Shown here: piece after piece, positions 18,633 to 27,630 of the stretch | Numbering within the stretch: the first letter of the stretch is position 1 | Layout: the number at the start of each line of letters is the position of its first letter | Assembly: GCF_014076415.1 (NCBI RefSeq) | Contig: NZ_CP043568.1 | Location: 248,001-312,000 of the forward strand | Source: Comamonas testosteroni | Lineage (GTDB): Bacteria; Pseudomonadota; Gammaproteobacteria; Burkholderiales; Burkholderiaceae_C | Direction of reading: 5' to 3' | DNA length: 64,000 bases | Notes under the pieces: generated by a model | Databases searched by the model: none | Seen by the model: the letters and a program-made list of their open reading frames with translations, nothing else | What the model was told of the DNA's origin: nothing | Position numbers and translations under genes: made by a program

Positions 18633-19913
18633 CTACAGCACCCCCCTGCCGCGCAGCTCCTGCAGCCGCGCCGCATCCAGCCCCAGCCGCTCGGCCAGCA
18701 CCTCTTCCGTGTGCTGGCCCAGGGCTGGAGGCGCATAACGCAGCGTGGCCGGAGTGTCGGACAGGCGCAGAGGGCTGGCCGTGGTGACCACCTGGTTGAT
18801 GGACTCGCCCTGCGGCAGCGGTCCATCCGGGTAGCGCTGCTGCGTGATGCGCAGGCCACGTGCCTGCACATGGGGGTCTTCAAAGGCCTGACGGATGTTG
18901 TTGATGGGGCCGCAGGGCACGGCGCGGGCTTCCAGCAACGCGATCCAGTCGGCCGTGCTGCGGCTGCGGGTCAGCTCGGACATCATGTCGACGATCTCCA
19001 CACGGTGAATGACCCGGCCCGCGTTCGTGGTGAAGCGCGCGTCCTGGTGCCAGGCCACGCCGGCCGCTTCGCAAAAGCGTGCGAACTGGCCGTCGTTGCC
19101 TATCGCCAGCAGCATATTGCCGTCGGCCGTGGGAAAGTCCTGATAAGGAACCACGCTGGGGTGGGTGTTGCCCTGGCGGCCCGGAATGCTCCCGGTGTTC
19201 AGGAAACCTGTGCCCTGGTTGGCCAGCACTGCCATGGCCACGTCCAGCAGCGCCATATCGATATGCTGGCCTCGGCCCGTGCTGTGGCGTGCCTCGAGCG
19301 CGCCCAGAATGGCCGTGGTGGCGTACATGCCGGTGAACAGGTCGATCACGGCCACGCCTACGCGCATGGGGGCGCCGCCGGGCTCGCCGTCGGCATGGCC
19401 GGTGACGCTCATCAGCCCGCTCATGGCCTGAACCAGCAGGTCGTAGCCGGCGCGCGGCGCATACGGTCCGGTGTGGCCGAAGCCCGTGACCGAGCAGTAG
19501 ATCAGGCGCGGGTTCAGCGCGCTCAGGGATTCATAGTCCAGGCCGTAGCGCCTCAGACCCTCGGTCTTGAAGTTCTCCACCAGCACGTCGCTTTGCATGG
19601 CCAGCTCGCGGATGATGGCCTGGCCTTCCGGGGTTGCCATGTCGACCGTGACCGATCGCTTGTTGCGGTTGCAGGCCGCGAAATAGCAGGCTTGGGTTGT
19701 GGGCCGGCCATCTTGATCGGGGAAAAAGGGCGGCCCCCAGTGGCGCGTGTCGTCGCCTTCGCCGGGCTTTTCGATCTTGATCACGTCGGCGCCCATGTCG
19801 GCCAGATTCTGTGTGCACCAGGGGCCGGCGAGCACGCGTGAGAGATCGAGCACGCGCAGATGGCTCAGGGCACCTGTGCGGGCAGTGGCGGAGGAAACAG
19901 CAGCAGCGGTCAT
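18633..19913 (-). CDS. CaiB/BaiF-family CoA-transferase
   Basis: A 426-residue class III CoA-transferase. It starts the fold with LSHLRVLDLSRVLAGPWCTQNLADMGADVIKIEKP and has the catalytic-region phrase YDLLVQAMSGLMSVTG; the aspartate nucleophile is expected nearby in MRVGVAVIDLFTGMYA. These enzymes move CoA between carboxylic acids. Text such as GDDTRHWGPPF resembles the succinyl-CoA:glutarate CoA-transferase group, but the acid is not proven. In-frame ATGs at 19949 and 19982 are alternative starts; none has a good ribosome site. It is divergent from a LysR gene starting at 20062. Confidence 0.86.
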   Translation of the reverse strand: MTAAAVSSATARTGALSHLRVLDLSRVLAGPWCTQNLADMGADVIKIEKPGEGDDTRHWGPPFFPDQDGRPTTQACYFAACNRNKRSVTVDMATPEGQAIIRELAMQSDVLVENFKTEGLRRYGLDYESLSALNPRLIYCSVTGFGHTGPYAPRAGYDLLVQAMSGLMSVTGHADGEPGGAPMRVGVAVIDLFTGMYATTAILGALEARHSTGRGQHIDMALLDVAMAVLANQGTGFLNTGSIPGRQGNTHPSVVPYQDFPTADGNMLLAIGNDGQFARFCEAAGVAWHQDARFTTNAGRVIHRVEIVDMMSELTRSRSTADWIALLEARAVPCGPINNIRQAFEDPHVQARGLRITQQRYPDGPLPQGESINQVVTTASPLRLSDTPATLRYAPPALGQHTEEVLAERLGLDAARLQELRGRGVL

Positions 19914-20061
19914 GAAGAGATTGGGTCCGGATAGAGGGCTGGCAGCCATCGTAGGCAAGCCCGGCAGTCGCGTGTTTCGCATTTGTGGAAGCCGGGTTTA
20001 TCCGGGCCAGCCGCGCCAATCCGCGACAGCCGATCACTGGCTGCGTTCATACAATGCAGCC

Positions 20062-20985
20062 ATGTCCATGCACTTTGACCTCGTAGACCTGCGCTTGATG
20101 ACCCATATCGCGGAGGCCAACAGCATGACTCGTGGCGCCGAACTCTCGTGCATTTCGCTGCCGGCGGCCAGCACGCGCATCAAGAATCTGGAAGACAGCA
20201 TCGGCACCAAGCTGCTCTACCGCACCAGCCAGGGCGTGACCCTGACGCCGCCAGGCCAGGCGTTTGTGACCCATGCGCGCATGGTGCTCAGCCAGATCGA
20301 GCACCTGCGCGGCGACATGCAGGAGTATGTGCGTGGCATCAAGGGCCATCTGCGCGTGTATGCCAACACCACTTCGCTGAGCGAATTCCTGCCGCCGGTA
20401 TTGCGCGAGTTTCTGGGCCGCAATCCGGATGTGAATGTGGACCTGCGCGAGCGTCTGTCCCACGACATCGTGCGCGCCGTGACCGAAGGGCAGACCGACA
20501 TCGGCATCGTGGCCGGTCTGGTGCGCACCGAGAACCTGGAAACCCTGCCCTATCGCAAGGACAGGCTGGTGCTGGTGGTGCCCAGGGGGCATGCGCTGGA
20601 TGGGGTGATGCAGCTGGCGTTTTCCGACACGCTGGATCTGGACTATGTGGGCCTGCACGAGTCCAGCGCCATCCATGCTTTTCTGCGTCAGGCCTCGGAC
20701 CATCTGCACAAGCCCATCAAGCAGCGCATCCAGGTCGGCAACTTCGAGACGGCTTGCCGCATGATCGAGTCCGGCGTGGGCGTGGGCGTGCTGCCGGAGT
20801 CGGCGGCCAGCCGCCATGCGGCAGTCATGAACATCGCCATCGTGCCGCTGTCGGATGCCTGGTCGGTACGCGATATGCAGATCTGCATGCGCAGCCTGGA
20901 TGCGCTGCCCAGTTTTGCCAAGGAGCTGGTGCAGCTGCTGGTGATCGATGCTGCGGGAGAGTCCGATACCGGCGAGCTGCTCTAG
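20062..20985 (+). CDS. LysR-family transcriptional regulator
   Basis: A 307-residue LysR protein with the helix-turn-helix in residues 1-65 (FDLVDLRLMTHIAEANSMT, CISLPAASTRIKNLEDSIG) and a substrate-binding domain from about 92 (GHLRVYANTTSLSEFLPPVL). A second ATG at 20068 is possible. It is divergent from the CaiB-type CoA-transferase (gap about 150 bp) and probably activates it. It is clearly similar in domain text to the LysR at 42641-43546 (both have RVxANTTxxxEFxPxxL), so the two are paralogues. Confidence 0.87.
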   Translation: MSMHFDLVDLRLMTHIAEANSMTRGAELSCISLPAASTRIKNLEDSIGTKLLYRTSQGVTLTPPGQAFVTHARMVLSQIEHLRGDMQEYVRGIKGHLRVYANTTSLSEFLPPVLREFLGRNPDVNVDLRERLSHDIVRAVTEGQTDIGIVAGLVRTENLETLPYRKDRLVLVVPRGHALDGVMQLAFSDTLDLDYVGLHESSAIHAFLRQASDHLHKPIKQRIQVGNFETACRMIESGVGVGVLPESAASRHAAVMNIAIVPLSDAWSVRDMQICMRSLDALPSFAKELVQLLVIDAAGESDTGELL

Positions 20986-21090
20986 GCAGCGCAAACACTT
21001 ACTAAATAAAAACAGAGCGTGCTGCGCTTGTGGATTCAAGGTTTCAAGGCGATGCAGGCCCAAAGCCATGATTCCATGAGCGGGGGGTGC

Positions 21091-21534
21091 TCACTTTTCC
21101 AGTGTGGTGGGGGCCTTCCAGTACTTGAACGTGCCGTGGGCGGTAGCCACCAGCGTGCCTTGTGCGTCGGTGATCCTGGCGGCGCAGCTGCACAGGCTGA
21201 GGCTGGCTTGCACTACCCAGCCCTCGGCCAGCAGGCCGCCGCGACCGGGACGGTGAAAGCGGCTGCTCATCTCTACCGTCACGGCGGTCTGAGATGGCGC
21301 CTTTGGCAGTGCGCTGGCAGCGCGCGACATCACCGAATCCAGCAGGCTCATCAGCACGCCGCCATGGGCGGCAGGCAGCTGGTTGAGCAGTTCCTCGCGC
21401 AACTCGGGCAGTCGTATCTGGACCGTGCCGGGGGGCGCATCGGCCACCTGGCAGGCGCCCAGCAGGCGCATGAATGCGCTGCGCTCATGGCCGGATGCTG
21501 CGGGCATTGCGGTCGGAAGGTTGAGGATGCTCAT
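21091..21534 (-). CDS. PaaI-family hotdog thioesterase
   Basis: A 147-residue hotdog protein. The core LNQLPAAHGGVLMSLLDSVMSRAA contains the HGG segment typical of the PaaI/acyl-CoA thioesterase active site, and EMSSRFHRPGRGGLLAEGWVV is the following beta-strand pair. It should hydrolyse an acyl-CoA. Its ATG overlaps the stop codon of the upstream acyl-CoA dehydrogenase by four bases (ATGA), so the two are translationally coupled. It is the last gene of the operon that starts at 24510. Confidence 0.82.
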   Translation of the reverse strand: MSILNLPTAMPAASGHERSAFMRLLGACQVADAPPGTVQIRLPELREELLNQLPAAHGGVLMSLLDSVMSRAASALPKAPSQTAVTVEMSSRFHRPGRGGLLAEGWVVQASLSLCSCAARITDAQGTLVATAHGTFKYWKAPTTLEK

Positions 21535-22691
21535 GCGTTGGCGCGGGCTTCGCGCACCATGTTGCGGGCAATGATGATCTGCTGAATCTGCGTCGTGCCC
21601 TCGTACAACCGGAACAGGCGCACATCGCGGTAGAAGCGCTCGATGCCGTATTCGGACATATAGCCAGACCCTCCCAGGATCTGCACCGCGCGGTCGGCCA
21701 CGCGGCCGCACATCTCGGTGGCGAACATCTTGGCGCAGGAGGCCTCGGTCGACACATTGCTGCCGTCGTCACGGCGGCGGGCCGCATCGATCGTCATGCA
21801 CTCGGCCGCGTACAGCTCGGCCTGGCTGTCGGCCAGCATGGCCTGCACCAGCTGAAAGTCGCAGATCGCCTGGCCGAACTGCTTGCGCTCCAGCGCGTAC
21901 TGCAGAGCATCGCGCAGAATGCGCCTGGCGCAGCCCACGGCCACGGCGGCAATGTGGATGCGGCCTTTCTCAAGCACCTTCATGGCGGTCTTGAAACCCT
22001 TGCCTTCCTGCAGGCCGATCAGATTGGCGGCAGGCACCTTGACGTTGTCAAAGATCACATCGCAGGTGTGGGCGCCGCGCTGGCCCATCTTCTTGTCGTA
22101 TCTGCCAAAGCTGATGCCCGCAGACCTGGCGTCGACGATGAAGGAGGACACACCACCCGCGCTCTTGTCCTCGGGGTTGGTGCGGGCCATCAGCGTGAAC
22201 ATGCCTGCGTGCGGAGCATTGGTGATGAAGCGCTTGGTGCCGTTGACGATGTAGTGGTCGCCGTTCCTGATCGCTGTGGTGCGCAGCGATGCCGCGTCAG
22301 AGCCGGCTTCTGGCTCGGTCAGTGCGAACGAGGCAATCACCTCGCCGGTGGCAAGCCTGGGCAGCCACTGCGCCTGCTGCTCGGGCGTGCCATCCATCAA
22401 AATGCCTTGTGAGCCAATGCCGACGGTGGTGCCGATGACGGAGCGAAACGCCGGCGCAGTCTGGCACAGCTCCAGCAGCACACGGACCTCTTCCTCCATG
22501 CTCAGCTCCAGACCCCCGAAGCGTTCGGGAATGGTCAGACCGAAGAGGCCCAGATCGCGCATCTCCTGCACGATGGCGGCGGGGATTTCGTCAGTGTCGG
22601 CCACTTCGTTTTCGGCAGGCACCAGACGCTCGCGCACAAAGCGGCGCACGCTGTCCAGCAGGGCTTCGAGGGTTTCTGGGTCGCGGATCAT
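21531..22691 (-). CDS. Acyl-CoA dehydrogenase
   Basis: A 386-residue flavin acyl-CoA dehydrogenase of normal length. FAD and substrate segments ALTEPEAGSDAASLRTTA (near 127) and KRFITNAPHAG (near 156) are present. The catalytic base is expected at about E364 in RLYEGTTQIQ, and QILGGSGYMSEYGIERFYRD precedes it. It introduces a trans-2 double bond into an acyl-CoA. AAGGAGATACACC lies before the ATG at 22691. It is separated from the thiolase-fold gene by a 200-bp gap that holds repeat copy 1, and is coupled to the thioesterase downstream. Confidence 0.9.
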   Translation of the reverse strand: MIRDPETLEALLDSVRRFVRERLVPAENEVADTDEIPAAIVQEMRDLGLFGLTIPERFGGLELSMEEEVRVLLELCQTAPAFRSVIGTTVGIGSQGILMDGTPEQQAQWLPRLATGEVIASFALTEPEAGSDAASLRTTAIRNGDHYIVNGTKRFITNAPHAGMFTLMARTNPEDKSAGGVSSFIVDARSAGISFGRYDKKMGQRGAHTCDVIFDNVKVPAANLIGLQEGKGFKTAMKVLEKGRIHIAAVAVGCARRILRDALQYALERKQFGQAICDFQLVQAMLADSQAELYAAECMTIDAARRRDDGSNVSTEASCAKMFATEMCGRVADRAVQILGGSGYMSEYGIERFYRDVRLFRLYEGTTQIQQIIIARNMVREARANA

Positions 22692-22771
22692 TGCGGTGTA
22701 TCTCCTTGTCTTGTGAGTTGTTCATTACGCCCATCGCACCGCCTGTGGCGTATGAAACCGGCGTGGCTCGG

Positions 22772-22901
22772 GCCAGGGACACCGAGGAAGGGCCTAAGCC
22801 GGCCGCGCCGCCCCGCACCGAGGGTGTCGTCCCCCTCCCTCGCGAAGCGAGTAGAGAGGCGCCGTGCCACGGGGGGAAGGCGCGTAGCGACTCAGGGGGT
22901 G
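22772..22901 (-). repeat. GC-rich 3'-end repeat family, copy 1
   Basis: The element reads, in the direction of the upstream gene, CCCTGAGTCGCTACGCGCC, C-tract, GGGGGACGACACCCTCGG, a GGCGGCGCGGCCGGC block and CTTCCTCGGTGTCCCTGG. The stop codon of the thiolase-fold gene (22892-22894) lies inside it. Related copies are at 29185, 34096, 35184 and 46928. Confidence 0.8.
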
Positions 22902-24109
22902 AGAGCCTCGGCAGTGCCGAGGATTGCTGTCGACTGACTTGACAGCGTGCCGCCGTTGCCGTGGACCACGGCCGTGCGGTGGCGTGCCAGCTGCCGCAGG
23001 CCGGCCTGGCCGCGCAGCTGGCGCACGGCCTCAATCAGCAGGAACACGCCATACATGCCCGGGTGGACGCAGGACAGGCCGCCGCCATTGGTGTTCACGG
23101 CCAGACGGCCGCCGGGGGCGATGGCGCCGCCTTGCACAAAGGCACCTCCCTCGCCCTTGCGGCAAAAGCCCAGGTCTTCCAGGAACAGGAGGGTGTTTAT
23201 CGTGAATGCGTCATACAGCTGGGCCATGTCCATGTCGGCTGGCGTCAGCTCCGCCATGGCAAAGGCCTGCCGGCCGGATTGGGTGGCCGAGGTCACGGTC
23301 AGATCGGGCATGCAGGAGATCTGGCGGTTCCAGCAGGCCGTGGCATTGCCCAGGATGTAGATGGGGGGCTGTGGCAGATCCTTGGCACGGTCCGCGCGGG
23401 TGAGCACGATGGCGCCGGCACCGTCGGTGACCAGACAGCAGTCGCGCACGCCCAGGGGGCTGGAGACCATGCGCGCCTTCAGCACATCGTCGATGGTGAG
23501 CGGGTCACGCATAAAGGCTTCGGGGTTGAGCTGAGCCCAGGCACGGGCCGCTACCGTCACCTCGGCCAGCTGCTCGCGCGTGGTGCCGTACTGGTGCATA
23601 TGGCGCTGGGCGGCCAGCGCATAGGCCGAGGCTGGCAGCAGCGGCTCGTAAGGGTGTTCATAAGGCTGGGGGTCCATGGCACGACGCGCGGCCACGATGT
23701 CCTTGCGGCCTGCGGAACCGGAGCGCTGGGCGCTGCCGTAGCAGATCAGCACAGCTTTGCACTGGCCGGCTTCCAGCGCGCGCATGGCGGGCAGCAAATG
23801 GGCCACGAAGCTGCTGCCGCCCAGCATGGTGCCGTCGATGTAGCTGGGATTGATGCCCAGATGTTCGATCACCGGCATGGCCCACATGCTGGCGGTGACG
23901 CTGCAGGTGGCAAGGCCGTCGATGTCCTGCATGCTCAGGCCGGCATCGGCCACGGCAGCGTGGGCAGCACGTACCAGCAGCGTCATATCGTCCATGCCGG
24001 GGGCTTCGCCGCAGCCATAGGTGGCAGCGCCGGCAATGGCCACTTTGCCGCGCAGGGCACGATTCGCGGCTGCGGCGTCCAGGCTGGATGAAGGCAGGGA
24101 AACGCTCAT
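22892..24109 (-). CDS. Thiolase-fold protein (SCP2/Ltp-like), lacking the usual catalytic cysteine
   Basis: A 405-residue thiolase-superfamily protein. Family text includes AHAAVADAGLSMQDIDGL, DGTMLGGSSFVAHLLPA, DMDMAQLYDAFTINTLLFLEDLG and NTNGGGLSCVHPGMYG. At the position where thiolases have their nucleophilic cysteine the sequence reads TMLGGSSFV, and the C-terminal CxG motif is replaced by HGNGGTLSS. The same features occur in the side-chain-cleaving aldolase group (Ltp2-like) that pairs with a DUF35 protein. Its ATG overlaps the DUF35 gene's stop by four bases, which supports a complex. It may be a retro-aldolase or ligase-type enzyme rather than a true thiolase; the substrate is unknown. 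Confidence 0.82.
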   Translation of the reverse strand: MSVSLPSSSLDAAAANRALRGKVAIAGAATYGCGEAPGMDDMTLLVRAAHAAVADAGLSMQDIDGLATCSVTASMWAMPVIEHLGINPSYIDGTMLGGSSFVAHLLPAMRALEAGQCKAVLICYGSAQRSGSAGRKDIVAARRAMDPQPYEHPYEPLLPASAYALAAQRHMHQYGTTREQLAEVTVAARAWAQLNPEAFMRDPLTIDDVLKARMVSSPLGVRDCCLVTDGAGAIVLTRADRAKDLPQPPIYILGNATACWNRQISCMPDLTVTSATQSGRQAFAMAELTPADMDMAQLYDAFTINTLLFLEDLGFCRKGEGGAFVQGGAIAPGGRLAVNTNGGGLSCVHPGMYGVFLLIEAVRQLRGQAGLRQLARHRTAVVHGNGGTLSSQSTAILGTAEALTP

Positions 24110-24510
24110 GCGACCTCTCCTGGTGCATTGACGGCGGGTTGGAATACGACCAGCCCCTTGCCGTTGTGCTGGATCGTCCGGGCAGTGACGCGCATGCCGA
24201 TCAGCACGTGCTCGGGTGCAATGCCCTCGATGCGGCTCATCATGCGCACGTCTTCATCCAGATCGATCAGCGCCACGTTGTAGTCACCGCCGGCTTCGGG
24301 CTTGCGGGCGATGGTGGTGGTGGAGTAGACCGTGCCCTGGCCGCTGGGGCGTACCCAGCGCAGCGGGCTGGCGCCGCAGTGCGGGCACAGCTCTCGGGGG
24401 GTGAACACATGTTGCTGGCAGGCCGTGCATTGCTGGATGGCGAATCGGCCGGCATCGAGTTCGGCCTGGTAGTGGGTCTGTGCGCTCAGGTGCATGGGCG
24501 GTGTTTCCAT
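24106..24510 (-). CDS. DUF35 OB-fold protein with rubredoxin-like zinc ribbon
   Basis: A 134-residue protein. A zinc ribbon is formed by C28-x2-C31 (QQCTACQ) and C42-x2-C45 (LCPHCG). The C-terminal OB-fold contains GTVYSTTTIARKPEAGGDYNVALIDLDEDVRMMSRIEG. DUF35 proteins bind acyl-CoA and form complexes with thiolase-fold enzymes. It is the first gene of the operon and overlaps the thiolase-fold gene by four bases. The start at 24510 is chosen over 24543; an ATG at 24495 is also possible. Confidence 0.85.
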   Translation of the reverse strand: METPPMHLSAQTHYQAELDAGRFAIQQCTACQQHVFTPRELCPHCGASPLRWVRPSGQGTVYSTTTIARKPEAGGDYNVALIDLDEDVRMMSRIEGIAPEHVLIGMRVTARTIQHNGKGLVVFQPAVNAPGEVA

Positions 24511-24861
24511 TCTTTGTGTTCTTGGCGCTGCGCCCGGCGGCATGCAGGGCAGCGGCTGTCCGCCAGCATGCCCGCATCGCGGGGCCGCTTCAATTCGCCA
24601 ATCTGGAAGGGTGGCTTCACCAGCGCCGGCGTCCGGCTGTCAACCCAGGGTTGCTGCCTAGGCGGGCCGGCAGGCACGGCTGCTATGGTGTTTATGCATT
24701 CCCGGCCTTTTCTTCATACCCGCCCTGCGCCGCCTGCCGGCGCACCGAGTGCGCGCTGCCGCTTTGGCACGGCGTGGCGCCACAGGAAGGCCGGCAATGG
24801 CGTGCCGCACCCCGGCCCGTTCTCCGCTGTCGATCCCCACCCACCCAGGAGGCTTTTGCAC
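24511..24861. other. 351-bp divergent intergenic region
   Basis: This gap lies between the divergent DUF35 and formamidase genes and should hold both promoters. No convincing -10/-35 pair, operator or small gene was found. The formamidase frame is open through it, but the protein text is low-complexity, so it is not an N-terminal extension. Confidence 0.5.
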
Positions 24862-26094
24862 ATGACGGATACGCTGATCAAGGTTGACCTGAACCGCCCG
24901 CCCACCGACAACGAAAGGGTCCACAACCGGTGGCACCCGGACATTCCCATGGCCTGCTGGGTCCAGCCCGGCGACGACTTCATCCTGGAGACCTACGACT
25001 GGACCGGCGGCTTCATCAAGAACAACGACAGCGCCGACGATGTGCGCGACATCGACCTGACCACGGTGCACTATCTGTCCGGCCCCGTGGGCGTGAAGGG
25101 CGCCCAGCCCGGCGACCTGCTGGTGGTGGACCTGCTGGACATCGGCGCCAAGCCCGACAGCCTCTGGGGCTTCAACGGTTTTTTCTCCAAAAACAATGGC
25201 GGCGGCTTCCTGACCGACCATTTCCCCTCGGCCCAGAAATCGATCTGGGACTTCAAGGGCATGTTCACCAGCTCGCGCCATATCCCGGGCGTGAACTTCC
25301 CCGGCCTCATCCATCCAGGCCTCATCGGCTGCCTGCCTGACCGGCCCATGCTGGAGATGTGGAACGAGCGCGAGCGCGCCCTGATCGCCACCGATCCCGA
25401 GCGCGTGCCCGGCCTGGCCAACCCGCCGTCGGCCGGCACGGCCCACATGGGCCAGATGCGCGGCGAGGCCCGCGACAAGGCCGCAGCCGAAGGCGCACGC
25501 ACCGTGCCGCCGCGCGAGCACGGCGGCAACTGCGACATCAAGGACCTCTCGCGCGGCGCCAAGGTGTTCTTCCCGGTCTATGTGGACGGGGCCGGCCTGA
25601 GCGTGGGCGACCTGCACTTCAGCCAGGGCGACGGCGAGATCACCTTCTGCGGCGCCATCGAGATGGCCGGCTGGGTGCACATGAAGGTCGGCCTCATCAA
25701 GGGCGGCATGGCCAGGTACGGCATCAGGAACCCCATCTTCAAGCCCAGCCCCATCACGCCGCGCTATGACGACTACCTGATCTTCGAGGGCATCTCGGTG
25801 GACGAGAGCGGCAGACAGCACTACCTGGATGTCAACGTGGCCTACCGCCAGGCCTGCCTGAACGCCATCGAATACCTGAAGAAGTTCGGCTACAGCGGCG
25901 CCCAGGCGTATTCCATCCTGGGCACGGCGCCTGTGCAAGGCCATATCAGCGGCGTGGTGGACGTGCCCAACTCCTGCGCCACGCTGTGGCTGCCCACGGG
26001 CATCTTCGACTTCGACATCAACCCCAACGCGGCGGGGCCGGTCGTCCAGTTCGACGGCAGCATCGACATGCCCCTGTCCCCCGACCTGCGCTGA
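24862..26094 (+). CDS. fmdA: Formamidase/acetamidase
   Basis: A 410-residue protein of the FmdA_AmdA family, of normal length. It starts with ETYDWTGGFIKNNDSADDVRDIDL, and the family core is GVNFPGLIHPGLIGCLPD, PPREHGGNCDIKDLSRGAKVFFPVYVDGAGLSVGDLHFSQGDGEI. It hydrolyses formamide (or a short aliphatic amide) to the acid and ammonia. CAGGAGG lies 9 bases before the ATG. fmdB follows 17 bp later and a Bug receptor about 510 bp later, suggesting an amide-use operon. Confidence 0.93.
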   Translation: MTDTLIKVDLNRPPTDNERVHNRWHPDIPMACWVQPGDDFILETYDWTGGFIKNNDSADDVRDIDLTTVHYLSGPVGVKGAQPGDLLVVDLLDIGAKPDSLWGFNGFFSKNNGGGFLTDHFPSAQKSIWDFKGMFTSSRHIPGVNFPGLIHPGLIGCLPDRPMLEMWNERERALIATDPERVPGLANPPSAGTAHMGQMRGEARDKAAAEGARTVPPREHGGNCDIKDLSRGAKVFFPVYVDGAGLSVGDLHFSQGDGEITFCGAIEMAGWVHMKVGLIKGGMARYGIRNPIFKPSPITPRYDDYLIFEGISVDESGRQHYLDVNVAYRQACLNAIEYLKKFGYSGAQAYSILGTAPVQGHISGVVDVPNSCATLWLPTGIFDFDINPNAAGPVVQFDGSIDMPLSPDLR

Positions 26095-26111
26095 CGCCAA
26101 GGAGCCCGCCC

Positions 26112-26459
26112 ATGCCCACCTACGACTACGACTGCGCGCAATGCGGCGGCTTCGAGGCCCTGCGGCCGCTGCGCCTGCGCGACGAGCCGGCGGCCTGCCC
26201 GGGCTGCGGCACGGCGTCCGCACGCGTTCTGGCCGCTGCGCCCCGGCTGGCGCTGATGGCCGACGGCACGCGCCGCGCCATGGACACCAACGAGCGCGCA
26301 CGCCACGAGCCCGCCAGCTCGCGCGACTATGACTATGCGCGGCTCAGGCACCCGGCAGGCTGCGGCTGCTGCGGATCGGGCCGGCGCAGCGCCACGGTGA
26401 CGGCGCCCAACGGCGCAAAGTCCGCGCCCTCGCGGCGGCCCTGGATGATCAGCCACTAG
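26112..26459 (+). CDS. fmdB: FmdB-family zinc ribbon protein
   Basis: A 115-residue protein starting MPTYDYDCAQCGGFEA. The zinc ribbon is C8-x2-C11 and C29-x2-C32, and a second Cys cluster (GCGCCGSG) lies near residue 84. It was first named as a putative regulator of formamidase; its role is not firmly known. AAGGAG lies before the ATG, 17 bp after fmdA, so the two genes are co-transcribed. Confidence 0.88.
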   Translation: MPTYDYDCAQCGGFEALRPLRLRDEPAACPGCGTASARVLAAAPRLALMADGTRRAMDTNERARHEPASSRDYDYARLRHPAGCGCCGSGRRSATVTAPNGAKSAPSRRPWMISH

Positions 26460-26606
26460 GCTGTACGGGAGTCGACCGCTTCCCCAGGGTTTCCACCGCT
26501 TGGGAGCCCTGGAAGCGCGCCTTCCACATTGGCGAAACACGGGGCAGGGCAGCTTGCCCAGAATGGGCCGCGCGGCAAGCCGCCGCCCGTTGCCCGGAGT
26601 TTCGCC

Positions 26607-27623
26607 ATGCCCTCGTCTTCCCTGCCGTCTTCCTCCTTTTCCTCGCAGCGCCGCCGCCTGCTGTCCGCCGGCGGCGCGCTGGCTGCCAGCAGCCTGTTTC
26701 CCGCAGCCCGGGTGGCCCATGCGGCCGATGCCTGGCCCACGCGGCCCGTGCGCTTCATCGTGCCCTTTCCGCCCGGCGGCCCGGTGGACACCACGGCGCG
26801 CGCCTTCACCCAGAAGCTGGGCGAGATCTGGCCGCAGCCCTGCATCGTGGACAACCGCGCGGGCGCCGGCGGCATGGTGGGCGCGGCCCTCGCAGCCAAG
26901 GAGCCTGCCGACGGCTACACGCTGTTCGTGGGCTCCATCCACCATGCGGTGAACCCGGCGCTGCAGCCGAAGATGACCTACGACATAGAGCGTGACTTCG
27001 CGCCCGTGAGCTTTGCCGCCATGTTCCCGGTCTTCCTGGTGGCCCATCCCTCGGTGCCCGCCCGCAGCGTGCGCGAGCTGATCGCGCTGGCCAAGTCCGG
27101 CAACGGGCTGAGCTTCGGCTCCTCGGGCAATGGCGGCGGCACGCACCTGGCCGGCGAGCTGTTCAACATGCATGCAGGCATCAAGCTGCAGCACATTCCC
27201 TACAAGGGCAGCGCGCCGGCCATGAACGACCTGCTGGGCGGCCAGGTGCAGCTGATGTTTGCCGATGCGCCCAGCGCGCTGCAGCACATCAAGTCGGGCC
27301 GCATCAAGGTGCTGGGCGTGGCCAGCCGCCAGCGCTCGGCCATGCTGCCCGAGGTGCCCACCATCGCCGAGTCGGGCCTGCCCGAGTACGAGGCCTATTC
27401 CTGGGCGGCCCTGTTCGCGCCGGCCCGCACGCCGCCCGCCGTGCTGGCGCGCATCAATGCCGACTTCAACACCGCGCTGCGCGATGCCGCCGTCCGCGAG
27501 CGCCTGCTGACGGCCGGCGCCGAGGCCGACTCTGGCACCCAGCAGCAGATGCGCGAGCGCCTGAGCAGCGAGCTGCGCAAATGGGCCCAGGTGGTCAAGG
27601 TGGCCGGCATCCAGGCGGACTGA
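26607..27623 (+). CDS. Bug/TctC-family periplasmic solute-binding protein
   Basis: A 338-residue Bug receptor. The leader has SQRRRLLSAGGALAASS, a twin-arginine-like signal with cleavage expected near AHAAD (residue 40). Typical segments are VRFIVPFPPGGPVDTTARAF, CIVDNRAGAGGMVGAALA, HIPYKGSAPAMNDLLGGQVQ and LPEVPTIAESGLPEYE. CGGAG lies 7 bases before the ATG. It follows fmdAB by about 150 bp in the same direction and ends 7 bp before the convergent acyl-CoA ligase. Its ligand may be an amide or carboxylate linked to FmdA, but this is inference from position. Confidence 0.9.
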   Translation: MPSSSLPSSSFSSQRRRLLSAGGALAASSLFPAARVAHAADAWPTRPVRFIVPFPPGGPVDTTARAFTQKLGEIWPQPCIVDNRAGAGGMVGAALAAKEPADGYTLFVGSIHHAVNPALQPKMTYDIERDFAPVSFAAMFPVFLVAHPSVPARSVRELIALAKSGNGLSFGSSGNGGGTHLAGELFNMHAGIKLQHIPYKGSAPAMNDLLGGQVQLMFADAPSALQHIKSGRIKVLGVASRQRSAMLPEVPTIAESGLPEYEAYSWAALFAPARTPPAVLARINADFNTALRDAAVRERLLTAGAEADSGTQQQMRERLSSELRKWAQVVKVAGIQAD

Positions 27624-27630
27624 GCGGCGC

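Noticed and set aside
24088-24861. A long N-terminal extension of the formamidase
   Set aside because: The frame is open, but the text is low complexity, overlaps the DUF35 gene, and a strong ribosome site precedes ATG 24862.
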